From Nitrospirota bacterium (lineage in GTDB: Bacteria > Nitrospirota > Nitrospiria > Nitrospirales > UBA8639): DNA of 64,000 nt. A model generated the notes under the pieces. That model was given only the letters and a program-made list of their open reading frames with translations. It had not been told where the DNA came from and ran no database searches. The stretch covers positions 1 through 64,000 of the forward strand of contig JAQBUF010000004.1 of assembly GCA_027623995.1 (NCBI GenBank). The letters run 5' to 3'. The stretch's first letter is position 1. Each line of letters begins with the position of its first letter. Position numbers and translations under genes: made by a program. Shown piece by piece: positions 1-8,670 of the stretch.

Positions 1-51
1 TATGATGTCCCCTGCATCGACCGGTTAGGCAAAATATTCATTACTCCAATT

Positions 52-79
52 ATGTCCGGTTTCGGCCAAAAGCGGACAT
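52..79. repeat. Hairpin at the left edge of the restriction-modification island
   Basis: ATGTCCG (52-58) is repeated in inverted form as CGGACAT (73-79), giving a 7-bp stem around a 14-nt loop. A hairpin with the same core (TGTCCGCTT/AAGCGGACA) lies at 7507-7532 on the other side of the hsd genes, so the pair may mark the borders of an acquired segment. The sequence shows the two palindromes. The border role is inference. Confidence 0.45.
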
Positions 80-170
80 CAACACTCAAGACTTGTCTGT
101 ATGGGTTCATGCTAAATCCGGTTCTCCCCGGCTTTCTATAATTCAATTTCTTCTGCGAAGTGTGGAAAAA

Positions 171-1805
171 CTAAGGTAATGGGGGCAAGTCAAGCTCATT
201 GAGAAATGCATTGTGCTTGTCTTTCGCCTTGGTGATTTTCTGCTCCAGTGACAGCATCACTGCATTCACCCTCTGCAAATCAATTTCTTCATCGGCTACA
301 GCGGTGCTGATGTAGCGGGAGATATTCAGGTTGTAGCCTTCCTTCTCGATTCGCTCCATCGACACACGCATGGAATAACGTTCTTCTTCTTTGCGGAACT
401 GATAAGTCTCAATGATCTTTTCAATATGCCCAATTTCCCCATCAGACATTTCGTTTGTATGCAATAAACGATTCTGACGTTTACCTTTCTCGAAGTGTTC
501 GCTGGCGTTGATAAACAGCACATCATCTGGCTTCTTACACTTTTTCAGTACCAGAATGCATACCGGGATGCCGGTGGAGAAAAACAGATTGGCGGGCAAG
601 CCGATCACCGTATCAATGTTGCCGTCTTTCAGCAGCTTAGTGCGAATGCGTTCTTCTACACCGCCACGGAACAACACGCCGTGGGGCAGGATGATGGCCA
701 TGACACCCTCGGGCTTCAGGTAGTGGAAGCCGTGCAGCAAAAAGGCAAAGTCAGCGGCGGATTTGGGCGCTAGTCCATAGTTCTTGAAGCGCACGTCGTC
801 GCCCATGGCGTCGGTGGGCTCCCAGCGGTAGCTGAAGGGCGGATTGGCGACGATGGCATCGAACGAAGGTTTCTTGGCGGGGTTCAACTCCTTCAGCATG
901 TCCCAATCATTCTTTAGGCTGTCGCCGTGGTAGATTTCGAACTCCGAATCCTTCACCCCGTGCAGCAGCATGTTCATGCGGGCCAGGTTGTACGTGGTAA
1001 TGTTACTTTCCTGCCCGTAAATCTTGCCGATGCCGTGCGGTCCCATGCGCTTGCGTACGTTGAGAAGCAGCGAGCCCGAACCGCAGGCGAAGTCCAAGAC
1101 GCTGGCGAGGCGGTCTTTCTTGCCGGTGGCTGGCTCCTGGCTGTCGAGGGTGACAATGGCGGAGAGAATGTCGGAAATCTGCTGCGGAGTGTAGAACTCG
1201 CCCGCCTTCTTGCCGGAACCGGCAGCAAACTGGCCGATCAGGTATTCGTAGGCATCGCCCAGCGCATCGATGTCTGTTGAGAACTCGTTCAGCCCCTTGG
1301 CGATCTCCGTAATAATGGAACAAAGCTTGGCGTTCCGGTCTTCATACTTCCGGCCGAGTTTGTCCGAGCCGAGATTGATCTCCGAGAACAGGCCGTTGAA
1401 GGTGCTCTCGAAGGATTCGTTTTCGATGTATTTGAATCCCGCCTGCAGCGTGTTGAGCAGTTCGCCATTCTGGGTGCGGGCCAGGTTGGCGATGCTGTTC
1501 CAGAGGTGCGCCGGCTGGATGACGTAGTGCACCTTGCGGCGCATTTGTTTTTCGAACTCGGTGATGTTGTCCGGGTTGTTGGCATACCAGAGGGACAGCG
1601 GCACGCGGCGGTCGTCTGCGCCGAGCGTGGGATAATCTTTGCCCAGTTCCTTCTCCGCCGCTTTCTCGTAATTGTCCGAGAGGTAGCCCAGGAAGAGGAA
1701 GGACAGCATGTAGTCGCGGAAATCGTCCGCGTTCATCGCTCCGCGCAGTTGGTCGGCGATGTTCCAGAGGGTCTTGCCCAGTTGTTTTTGGTCTTGGTCG
1801 TTCAT
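171..1805 (-). CDS. hsdM: Type I restriction-modification DNA methyltransferase subunit HsdM
   Basis: Modification subunit of a type I system. With HsdS it should methylate adenine in a bipartite site, using S-adenosylmethionine. The 544-residue protein has the N-terminal helical domain, the GEFYTP segment at about 202-207, methyltransferase motif I as DFACGSG (238-244) and the catalytic NPPF motif (321-324). Length and motifs are normal for an intact HsdM. It is the last gene of the minus-strand operon. Its ATG overlaps the stop of the upstream ATPase gene by 4 bp (ATGA, 1802-1805), which indicates translational coupling. The usual order places hsdM next to hsdS; here a PrrC-like gene separates them. 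Confidence 0.96.
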   Translation of the reverse strand: MNDQDQKQLGKTLWNIADQLRGAMNADDFRDYMLSFLFLGYLSDNYEKAAEKELGKDYPTLGADDRRVPLSLWYANNPDNITEFEKQMRRKVHYVIQPAHLWNSIANLARTQNGELLNTLQAGFKYIENESFESTFNGLFSEINLGSDKLGRKYEDRNAKLCSIITEIAKGLNEFSTDIDALGDAYEYLIGQFAAGSGKKAGEFYTPQQISDILSAIVTLDSQEPATGKKDRLASVLDFACGSGSLLLNVRKRMGPHGIGKIYGQESNITTYNLARMNMLLHGVKDSEFEIYHGDSLKNDWDMLKELNPAKKPSFDAIVANPPFSYRWEPTDAMGDDVRFKNYGLAPKSAADFAFLLHGFHYLKPEGVMAIILPHGVLFRGGVEERIRTKLLKDGNIDTVIGLPANLFFSTGIPVCILVLKKCKKPDDVLFINASEHFEKGKRQNRLLHTNEMSDGEIGHIEKIIETYQFRKEEERYSMRVSMERIEKEGYNLNISRYISTAVADEEIDLQRVNAVMLSLEQKITKAKDKHNAFLNELDLPPLP

Positions 1806-3019
1806 GGTGTTGGTGCTGCTCCTGGGGCTTGGATCGGTGTGGTCAGAGCGACGGCTGGCACGACGGGTTCGTTCAACAGTGCGGGCAGGTCGAACTGATG
1901 CTTGTTGAGGAACGCCGAGAGAATGTCGCGGAAGAGCTGCTTGTTGTCTTCCAGCATCTCCGTCGGCTCGTAGAGCGAATATCTTCCGTGACTGAGGAGA
2001 TTAAGAGTGCGGGCATATAGTGCCTCGTCTTCCACTCCTTCAAGGCATGCCGAAAAATCCCTTTTTCCGAAGAAGGTCGCCGTCTTTTCAAGAATGCTGC
2101 GGAGCATGTTGAAGTGGTAGGTGAAGAGCGCACCGGTTTCCGCAGCCTTGCGGATTTCGCTCAGCATTGCGACGTGATGGAAGAACGGCGCGTCGTCGGT
2201 CGCGCGGAGCGTCAACTCCTCGCCGCTATTTGGGCGGTGCAGGAAATAGCGCTTAGTCTTCGCAGTTTTCAGCTCGTTGCAGACGACGTTGAAGAAAAGT
2301 GCGTGGTGCGAGGACACAATGACCTTGATGGGAGCGCTCTCCTTGCGCGTGGTCGGCGCTCCAGACGCGGCTCCAGCTTCGGCCACGTCCACCAGCTTGG
2401 TTCGATCCTTCGCCTTCCGGAGAAGCTTCGCCAGATCGCTGGCGACGGCGATGGCGTTATTGTCGTCCAAAGAAGAGATGGGGTCATCGATGTAGAAATG
2501 CTTCACCCAGTCGTAGGTTGGGTGGCCATCAATCACGCGCTCGCAGATCGCCATGAACAGGCACCAAACGAAAATGTTCGCTTCGCCGCTTGACGCCTTG
2601 ATGTGCTCCTTCTCGCCCTTGCTGAATGAAACCGTCCAATTGGTGTAATCAATGTCGAACTCCAAGTCCGTATAGCGGCCCAGGTAGGACTGGATGTTTT
2701 CGTCGAGAGCAAGTTCTTTGATGCCGGAAAAGAAAAGTGAGTCTGAGTTGAGCCGGAGGACCCGCTTGCTGTTGCCTTCTAGATCGTTGTCCCAAATGAA
2801 GAGATCTTCCGTGTAGGCGTTGAAGTAGAGCGTATCAGGCGTTCCGGCGTTCTTGATCTTTCCTTCGGCCTTGAATTCCATCGAGAGGCGTGTCTTGCCG
2901 GTGCCGTTGTAGGCATAGAGCAGCACGAAATCATACCCGCCACTTTGGAAGTCGTCTCTCAGTCGTGCGACCAAACGGTGAAAGGAAGGAAACTGAAATA
3001 TCTTTGGATTGTCACTCAT
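1802..3019 (-). CDS. PrrC-like ABC ATPase, candidate anticodon nuclease
   Basis: A 405-residue ABC-type ATPase: Walker A YNGTGKT (37-43), signature ASSGEAN (142-148), Walker B with IDDPISSLD (177-185) and an H-loop SSHH (236-239). The IDDPISSLD form is typical of the PrrC/RloC anticodon nucleases, which cut tRNA anticodon loops. PrrC of E. coli is about 396 residues and uses Arg320, Glu324 and His356. Here R307, E311 and H344 (in LLSHG) have nearly the same spacing (4 and 33, against 4 and 32). There is no coiled-coil or zinc-hook insert, so it resembles PrrC more than RloC. It sits between hsdS and hsdM with ATGA overlaps on both sides. The ATPase family is clear. The nuclease role is inferred from context and residue spacing. 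Confidence 0.72.
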   Translation of the reverse strand: MSDNPKIFQFPSFHRLVARLRDDFQSGGYDFVLLYAYNGTGKTRLSMEFKAEGKIKNAGTPDTLYFNAYTEDLFIWDNDLEGNSKRVLRLNSDSLFFSGIKELALDENIQSYLGRYTDLEFDIDYTNWTVSFSKGEKEHIKASSGEANIFVWCLFMAICERVIDGHPTYDWVKHFYIDDPISSLDDNNAIAVASDLAKLLRKAKDRTKLVDVAEAGAASGAPTTRKESAPIKVIVSSHHALFFNVVCNELKTAKTKRYFLHRPNSGEELTLRATDDAPFFHHVAMLSEIRKAAETGALFTYHFNMLRSILEKTATFFGKRDFSACLEGVEDEALYARTLNLLSHGRYSLYEPTEMLEDNKQLFRDILSAFLNKHQFDLPALLNEPVVPAVALTTPIQAPGAAPTP

Positions 3020-4323
3020 GCTTCAACATCCTCCGGGGATGGGAAAAGCTGCTGCATCAGCCCTTTCTTGTGGGTCTTGAGGGCGGCGAGCTTTTGGGTT
3101 TGCGCGGCGATGAGGTCGTCGAGGCTGGTGAGACAATCGGCGATGCGTTGTTGTTCGGCCAGCGCGGGCCGAAACAGCGGTATCTCCCTCAAGGCTTCCA
3201 AAGATACTTCTTGGAATGTGCTGCCTTTGCCAACGGCTAAGATGCGGTCGTGAACAGCTTGGCTCCGAAGAGCGTGGAGATAGAACTCTGAGGGGCCTTC
3301 GGTCCTTATTCTCGCGGTGCCCTGAGTTAAGTTCGCAACGGGTATTCCTTTGGGGACGATTTGAGATACGCCGATGTTTCCTCTCAGGGAAAACACGATG
3401 TCGCCCGGTATCACTTCTGACCTTCGGTATCTATCCGCAATAACATCCGACGTGCGGGACAGATTGGCGAGGCAGAGTTCGGCGTTTAGATCCGTGCTCT
3501 TAATATACGGCATGCCGTTTGGAACATGTGGCCCTGCTTGAACGATGCCGTAGGAGATCTTGGCTACGCACATGTTCTCCAGTGTGTCGAGTTTCCACGC
3601 CCCTGCGTCTTGGAACTCGGGAAAGCGGAGGCGGGGTTGGGTTTCGCCTTCGCGGGGGAAAAGCTGCTGCATCAGCCCTTTTTTATGGGTCTTGAGCGCG
3701 TCCACTTTCCGCGCTTGCGCGGCCATCAGCTCGTCCACCGAACTCAGGCACTCGGCGATTTTTTGTTGTTCCTCAATCTCAGGGAACTTTACCTCAATAT
3801 TCTCGATTGCAGACTTGTTAACCGATGGAACTACGCCGCCTGAGTAGTCAATCAGCGAAATCGTTTCCATCGTGAAATACACGAACAAATCAGTCGATTT
3901 GCCTTGGATTCGTTTTACTCCAGCTGCGTTGTTATCTATCAAACAAGACTTTGTAGTTATCGCCCGTCTATTTGATCGAATAGCCTCGCCGATTTTCGCA
4001 AAGATTGTCGCTCCTTCTGGAATCGGCTTTGCCTTTAGTTCCCTCAACACATCTTCAGTTATGTAGTTCGCAGATTCCGAGATATACACCTTACCTGCGG
4101 CCAAGGTGTTTGATATGTCACTGACTTTGTAAAACGGATATTCACCGGTAGCTTGGCCTTGGTAGCGTTCGGGAAAGCCGTAGCCTTGCAGCACCTCAGC
4201 AATGTCGGCAATTCGCCCAACATCCCAACCCAAAGCGTCTCGAAACTCCGGAAACCGCAGCTTCGGCACCAGCGCGGGCGTTGCCTCTTCCTTCGTGGCG
4301 GTGGTTTTCGTTTTACTGCTCAT
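3016..4323 (-). CDS. hsdS: Type I restriction-modification specificity subunit HsdS
   Basis: DNA-recognition subunit that sets the target sequence of the HsdM and HsdR complex. The 435-residue protein has the expected two-fold layout. Each half starts with a LRFPEF-type segment and holds a variable target recognition domain. Each half ends with a near-identical helix containing HKKGLMQQLFP, once in the middle and once at the C terminus. The first recognition domain is more AT-rich than the rest of the operon, as is usual for swapped recognition domains. The start overlaps the end of hsdR by 11 bp. The stop overlaps the start of the PrrC-like gene in an ATGA. Confidence 0.95.
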   Translation of the reverse strand: MSSKTKTTATKEEATPALVPKLRFPEFRDALGWDVGRIADIAEVLQGYGFPERYQGQATGEYPFYKVSDISNTLAAGKVYISESANYITEDVLRELKAKPIPEGATIFAKIGEAIRSNRRAITTKSCLIDNNAAGVKRIQGKSTDLFVYFTMETISLIDYSGGVVPSVNKSAIENIEVKFPEIEEQQKIAECLSSVDELMAAQARKVDALKTHKKGLMQQLFPREGETQPRLRFPEFQDAGAWKLDTLENMCVAKISYGIVQAGPHVPNGMPYIKSTDLNAELCLANLSRTSDVIADRYRRSEVIPGDIVFSLRGNIGVSQIVPKGIPVANLTQGTARIRTEGPSEFYLHALRSQAVHDRILAVGKGSTFQEVSLEALREIPLFRPALAEQQRIADCLTSLDDLIAAQTQKLAALKTHKKGLMQQLFPSPEDVEA

Positions 4324-7063
4324 AGGCGCTGAGTCCTGAGATGTCGCGGCCTTGGGCGCGTTTAGTAAGCAGCGGAAGCAGGTCTTCCATGAGGGCGAGT
4401 TCGGCTTGGGTGCGGGCTTTCCATCCGAGATCGAGCGGGGCCATGAGGTCGCTCAATTGCTCGCCGTCGAAAATCATGCGTTGCAGTATGCCGTCCACGA
4501 AGCTTTGCAGGGCGGCAGTGGCGAGGTGGTGTTTGGCGGCGATGTCGGCGAGTTCGGCGGCGTCCTTTTCCGCCTTGAAGCTGGTGTAGCCGTCACGGAT
4601 GGCCTTTTCGCTGAGGCCTTCGCCCGCTTTCAGGGTGGCGATGTAGGCGGCAATGTCCTCGCGCTCGTTCATGAACTTGGCATCGGACTGGATGAGGCCA
4701 ATGAGCTGCTCGCGGCTCATCTTCTGCTTGCCCGGCGTCTGCTGGGAGTAGCGGGAGATGAGTCCCATGATGTAGTCGTAATCAATGAGGGCGGAGGCAA
4801 AGAGGACGAACTCGAAATCGAGCTGGTCCACGCCGTCCGGCGCGGATTTGTCGCTGCCTTTGCCCTGCTGGGCTTTGAGGCGCTGGGCGGTTTCCAGATA
4901 GGCGCCGCGGAAGCCGACTAGGTTTTCCTTGGGCAGGATGCGCTCGATGGCGGCATCGTTTTCGTCAGACTTGTCGGTGTATTGGTCGAGCTGGGTTTTG
5001 AGGCGCTGCACTTCCTTGAAGCGCTCGATGAAGACGGCGCGGGCGGCGTCGCCCTTGAGGTTGGGCACGGCCTGCGGCGCGCAGGTGAGGCCCTGGGATT
5101 GCATGAAGGCATCCAGCTTCTTCACCGCGTCTTGCAGTTTTTCAATGACCACGGGGGCCTTCTCCACCAGCCAGATTTCGCGGGCTTTCGGCCCGGACGA
5201 TTCCCCGGAGAACAGGGCGATGGCGGCATCCACGGCGTCCTGCTGCTGGCGGAAGTCGAGGATGTTGCCGTAGGGCTTGGTGCCGTTGAGCACGCGGTTG
5301 GTGCGGGAGAAGGCCTGAATCAAGCCGTGGTGCTTGAGGTTCTTGTCCACATAGAGCGTGTTCAAGTATTTGGAATCGAAGCCGGTGAGGAGCATGTCCA
5401 CCACGATGGTGATGTCAATTTTTTGCGTATGGGGGTGGTCGGCATTGGGCCATTGCTGGTCCTTGATGCGCTTTTGCACATCCTGATAGTAGAGGTCGAA
5501 CTCGCCGAGGGTGTGGTTGGAGCCGTAGCGGGTGTTGTAGTCGGCGAGGATGGCCTTGAGGGCGGCTTTTTTCTTCTCGGGCTCGACGGCATTGTCTTCT
5601 TTTTCCTGCGGCAGGTCTTCCTGGATCTGCTGTACGTCCTTGTCGCCCTCGGCAGGCGGTGAAAAAACACAGGCGATGTTCAGCGGCTGGAATTCGGGGT
5701 CAGCGGCCTGCTTTTTCGCCTGAATCTCGGCGAAGAGGCCGTGGTATTCGATGGCGTCGTTGATGGAGGCGGTGGCAAGCAGGGCATTGAACCTGCGCTG
5801 GCCGGTGGCGGCATCATGCTTGGCTAGGATGGCCTCGATGACGGCTTTCTTGGCAAGGGGCTCGCCGGGCTTGGGCAGCGCGGCTTTGGTTTTGGGGCCT
5901 TCCGGTTTGAAGTAATCGACATGGAAGCGCAGCACATTGGCGTCTTCGATGGCGTGAGTGATGGTGTAGGCGTGGAGCTGCTTCTGGAACAGGTCATTGG
6001 TGGTGCGAAGCGAAGCCAGTTGCCCTTCTATTTGCTGATAAGAAGCGTTTTGTTCAAAGATGGGCGTGCCGGTGAAGCCGAAGAGTTGTGCCTTGGGGAA
6101 GAACTCTTTGATGGCTTTGTGGTTCTCGCCGAACTGGGAGCGGTGACATTCGTCGAAGATGAAGACGATGCGCTTCTCGCGTAGCGGCTCCAACTGTTCC
6201 TTGTAGGTCTGCTGGTCGTTATTTTTCCGCTGCTTGTTGCGCTTGCTGTTTTCATCCAGCGCAAGGCCGAGTTTCTGGATGGTGGTGACGATGACCTTGT
6301 CCGCGTAGTCATCAGAGAGCAGGCGCCGCACCAGCGCGCCGGTGTTGGTGTTTTCCTCGACGCAGCCTTCCTGAAAGCGGTTGAACTCCTCGCGGGTCTG
6401 CCGGTCGAGGTCCTTGCGGTCCACGACGAAGAGGCACTTCTCAATGTCGGGGTTATCCTTCAGCAACGTGGAGGCCTTGAAGGACGTGAGCGTCTTGCCG
6501 CTGCCGGTGGTGTGCCAGATGTAGCCGTTGCCGCAATTCTGGTGGATGCACTCCACAATGGCCTTGACCGCATAAATCTGATACGGGCGCATCATCATGA
6601 GCTTCTGCTCGCTGGCGATGAGCACCATGTAGCGGCTGATCATCTGGCCCAGCGTGCATTTGGCGAGGAAGGTCTCGGCGAAGCTGTCGAGGTGGGTGAT
6701 CTTCTTGTTGTCTTCGGCGGCGGACTGATAGACGGGCAGGAAGCGCTCGTCCGCGTTGAACGCGAAGTGACGGCTGTTGTTGTTGGCGAAGTACCACGTA
6801 TCGCTGCGGTTGCTGACGATGAACAGTTGCAGGAAACAGAGCAGCGTTTTGGCGTAGCCGTTGCCGGGGTCGTTCTTGTACTCGACGATCTGTTCCATCG
6901 CCCGGCGCGGGTTGATGCCGAGCGCTTTCAACTCGATCTGCACGCAGGGGACGCCGTTGATGAGAATGAGCACATCGTAGCGGTGGTGGCTGTAATCCGT
7001 GTTGATGCGAAGCTGGTTGACGACCTCGAAGGTGTTTTTACACCAGTCCTTGATGTTGACCAA
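4313..7063 (-). CDS. hsdR: Type I restriction enzyme HsdR, large C-terminal part after an in-frame amber codon
   Basis: Motor and nuclease subunit of the type I enzyme. This stretch holds the PD-(D/E)xK nuclease residues D30, E44 and K46 (VQIELK), Walker A HTTGSGK (184-190), the helicase box DECH (304-307), a GFTGTP motif and the late helicase motif with LLTGFDSKYLNTLYVDK. The missing first 90 codons are upstream in the same frame, with a TAG at 7109-7111 between them. The first possible start here is a TTG at 7063 without a convincing ribosome site. The full gene would be 4313-7333, 1006 residues, normal for HsdR. I read it as a nonsense-mutated hsdR unless the stop is read through or is a sequence error. 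Confidence 0.9.
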   Translation of the reverse strand: MVNIKDWCKNTFEVVNQLRINTDYSHHRYDVLILINGVPCVQIELKALGINPRRAMEQIVEYKNDPGNGYAKTLLCFLQLFIVSNRSDTWYFANNNSRHFAFNADERFLPVYQSAAEDNKKITHLDSFAETFLAKCTLGQMISRYMVLIASEQKLMMMRPYQIYAVKAIVECIHQNCGNGYIWHTTGSGKTLTSFKASTLLKDNPDIEKCLFVVDRKDLDRQTREEFNRFQEGCVEENTNTGALVRRLLSDDYADKVIVTTIQKLGLALDENSKRNKQRKNNDQQTYKEQLEPLREKRIVFIFDECHRSQFGENHKAIKEFFPKAQLFGFTGTPIFEQNASYQQIEGQLASLRTTNDLFQKQLHAYTITHAIEDANVLRFHVDYFKPEGPKTKAALPKPGEPLAKKAVIEAILAKHDAATGQRRFNALLATASINDAIEYHGLFAEIQAKKQAADPEFQPLNIACVFSPPAEGDKDVQQIQEDLPQEKEDNAVEPEKKKAALKAILADYNTRYGSNHTLGEFDLYYQDVQKRIKDQQWPNADHPHTQKIDITIVVDMLLTGFDSKYLNTLYVDKNLKHHGLIQAFSRTNRVLNGTKPYGNILDFRQQQDAVDAAIALFSGESSGPKAREIWLVEKAPVVIEKLQDAVKKLDAFMQSQGLTCAPQAVPNLKGDAARAVFIERFKEVQRLKTQLDQYTDKSDENDAAIERILPKENLVGFRGAYLETAQRLKAQQGKGSDKSAPDGVDQLDFEFVLFASALIDYDYIMGLISRYSQQTPGKQKMSREQLIGLIQSDAKFMNEREDIAAYIATLKAGEGLSEKAIRDGYTSFKAEKDAAELADIAAKHHLATAALQSFVDGILQRMIFDGEQLSDLMAPLDLGWKARTQAELALMEDLLPLLTKRAQGRDISGLSAYEQ

Positions 7064-7108
7064 GGTGTAGTTCAGCGGCGTGCCGTCGTCGCGGGTGAAG
7101 CTGTTGCG

Positions 7109-7333
7109 CTAGCGCAGGGTGCGGGCCGCGGTGAAAACGTCGGGGGTGACGATTTCCTCCAGCAGGCGCGAGAACTCGCCGTCCGTCAAACTGACCCGGT
7201 TCAGGGCCTCGAACTTCTCGCGGAAGTTTTTCTCCAAGGCCGCGCGATCGCGGATATCCGGGCGGTAGGTGTATTTGAGGTCGCCCAGCTTAGCTATGAA
7301 ATCCTGTTCAACCTGGTTTTCTTTTGTTGTCAT
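7109..7333 (-). CDS. hsdR: HsdR N-terminal fragment ending at an in-frame amber codon
   Basis: 74 residues from ATG (7331-7333) to TAG (7109-7111). The reading frame continues without interruption past the stop: the next codons give RNSFTRDDGTPLNYTLVNIK, which is standard HsdR sequence and joins the large downstream part. A single base change from a glutamate codon (GAG) to TAG would explain the break, because related HsdR proteins read LRERNSF at this place. The protein end TAARTLR matches the expected N-terminal helix region. It is the first gene of the minus-strand hsd operon. The fragment alone contains neither the nuclease nor the helicase domain. Confidence 0.88.
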   Translation of the reverse strand: MTTKENQVEQDFIAKLGDLKYTYRPDIRDRAALEKNFREKFEALNRVSLTDGEFSRLLEEIVTPDVFTAARTLR

Positions 7334-7506
7334 TAGCTAAGCTAATCGGCTGCAATTTGGTTAATTCTAGAAACGTTGGTCGACTATTAGTGCGCTTGTG
7401 GCAGCCAGCCCACAGGCACTTGATCTAAGGTCATTTGCAGAGCAATTGTAATCTGCTCTGGACTCTATCAGATGGAGCGTAACTTTTGATACCAGCGTAA
7501 ATTCAT

Positions 7507-7532
7507 TGTCCGCTTGGGGTCGTAAGCGGACA
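7507..7532. repeat. Hairpin at the right edge of the restriction-modification island
   Basis: TGTCCGCTT (7507-7515) and AAGCGGACA (7524-7532) form a perfect 9-bp stem with an 8-nt loop. It is the counterpart of the hairpin at 52-79. It lies about 175 bp upstream of the hsdR start. Confidence 0.45.
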
Positions 7533-7630
7533 GCCAATCGAAAGCTCTGTGATGATTCCTAATGAATTGCATCACCGGGCCGTCGCCAAGTGGCTGCGCA
7601 CTGCCTCAATTTCGTCTTAAAACAAGCCCA

Positions 7631-7657
7631 TGTAACAGAATGGGTCATTCTGTTACA
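7631..7657. promoter_or_regulatory. Perfect 12-bp dyad, candidate operator
   Basis: TGTAACAGAATG (7631-7642) and its exact complement CATTCTGTTACA (7646-7657) are separated by 3 nt. A half-site TGTTACATTTTT recurs at 7749-7760. No gene starts close by on the plus strand and hsdR starts 300 bp away. It may be an operator, a recombination site or a hairpin. It lacks a T-run on the minus strand; on the plus strand only ATTTTCG follows. Confidence 0.4.
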
Positions 7658-7824
7658 TTTTCGCCTTTTACGCATCATGAAAATGGGCGTTTCAAGCCCG
7701 TATCGTTATTAGATTTCTCAAAAAATGGAACAGCCCCCATAAGAGAAGTGTTACATTTTTACGTATTCCCCAATCAAATCCTCAACCATAATTTATCATC
7801 TCTAACTTTTACCTTTCCATGCGT

Positions 7825-8012
7825 TGGGCGCGACTGGGCCATCGCCCCGAATTCCACCTCTCGGCGAGAGCTGTCTGAGCGGAGCGAGTTATCTCGCCAT
7901 CTTAATTCGGGGGGATGGCCCAGGGACCCCCTTGGGGTCGCGCACGGGCAAGAATGGTTTTGGTCACTTTTGCCGAAACAAAAGTGACTCGTCTGCAGGG
8001 GCGAAACCCTGC
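7825..8012. repeat. Multi-hairpin intergenic repeat, family C, copy 1
   Basis: Three successive inverted repeats. Arms at 7834-7853 and 7904-7923 match at 19 of 20 positions and enclose a second stem, GGCGAGA (7863-7869) with TCTCGCC (7892-7898). Next are GTCACTTTTG (7963-7972) with CAAAAGTGAC (7979-7988), and GCAGGG (7995-8000) with CCCTGC (8007-8012). A decayed relative lies at about 16890-17045. Open frames that run through here are side effects of the repeat. The rest of the gene-free stretch 7334-7824 holds the two dyads listed separately and nothing else I can identify. Confidence 0.7.
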
Positions 8013-8020
8013 TCTAATCA

Positions 8021-8494
8021 TCACTCCTCCACCCAAGACACTTCATCGCCTACTAATATCTCCCCATCATCCAGCACCTCGGCAAACGCCCCACCTCCCC
8101 AATTTGGCCACATGGCTTTTTCCAAACCTTCCAACGTTTCTTCCATTCGCTCACACGGCTTATTTTCACCTAGCACTCGAATTCGACATCGCCCGATCGC
8201 TAAAATTCGCTTGCGAGATTTCAAGAGGCTCAGGCCACTGATTAACAAATTGGCTCGACGGGCCACTGGAGGTAAGGAACCTCCAACTTCTTGCATCAAT
8301 CGTTCCCACACCTCGCGTTCCATCAGTGTGACTTGGCGACGACCTCCTCGGTTCGCATTCCCGACCAACCCTTGGTCTTTTTCCAACGTCGCCAGTTCCA
8401 CGGCATCCATAGGCCCTCGCTTCATGCGCTTGATCCAGATGGCCTCAAGGATTCCACAAGGTTGCTGGCTTTGATCATGTGTAAATAAATCCAC
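8021..8494 (-). CDS. MOSC domain protein
   Basis: MOSC domains bind or transfer sulfur and act around molybdenum cofactor enzymes. Small stand-alone MOSC proteins are often of unknown substrate. Visible MOSC features are the RMKRGPMD start segment, the GLVGNANRGGRRQVTL segment, ARRANLLISGL, and a C-terminal RIRVLGENKPCERME with the conserved cysteine. I place the start at the GTG at 8494 because GGGAGA lies about 9 nt upstream; a TTG at 8533 would add 13 residues. It stops just after repeat copy C1. The usual GDxH histidine segment reads GNANRGG here, so activity is uncertain. Confidence 0.82.
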   Translation of the reverse strand: MDLFTHDQSQQPCGILEAIWIKRMKRGPMDAVELATLEKDQGLVGNANRGGRRQVTLMEREVWERLMQEVGGSLPPVARRANLLISGLSLLKSRKRILAIGRCRIRVLGENKPCERMEETLEGLEKAMWPNWGGGAFAEVLDDGEILVGDEVSWVEE

Positions 8495-8670
8495 GATCCA
8501 TCTCCCGTCTTGCTCAAAATTCTCGTTGAACAACAGTGCTTCGGATTACACCATGTGGCTCATCAAAATTGTTCTAAATTGACTCAACCCAGCCAGGAGT
8601 TCTATATTGTTGTATAAGCTTCGCTCGTCCTCAACCAGGTCACATTGCCAATCAGACACGAAACCCATCT

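Noticed and set aside
7562..8474. Overlapping open frames of 108-216 codons on the plus strand
   Set aside because: They run through the family C hairpins and antisense to the MOSC gene, have Pro/Ser-rich unlikely composition, and lack ribosome sites.
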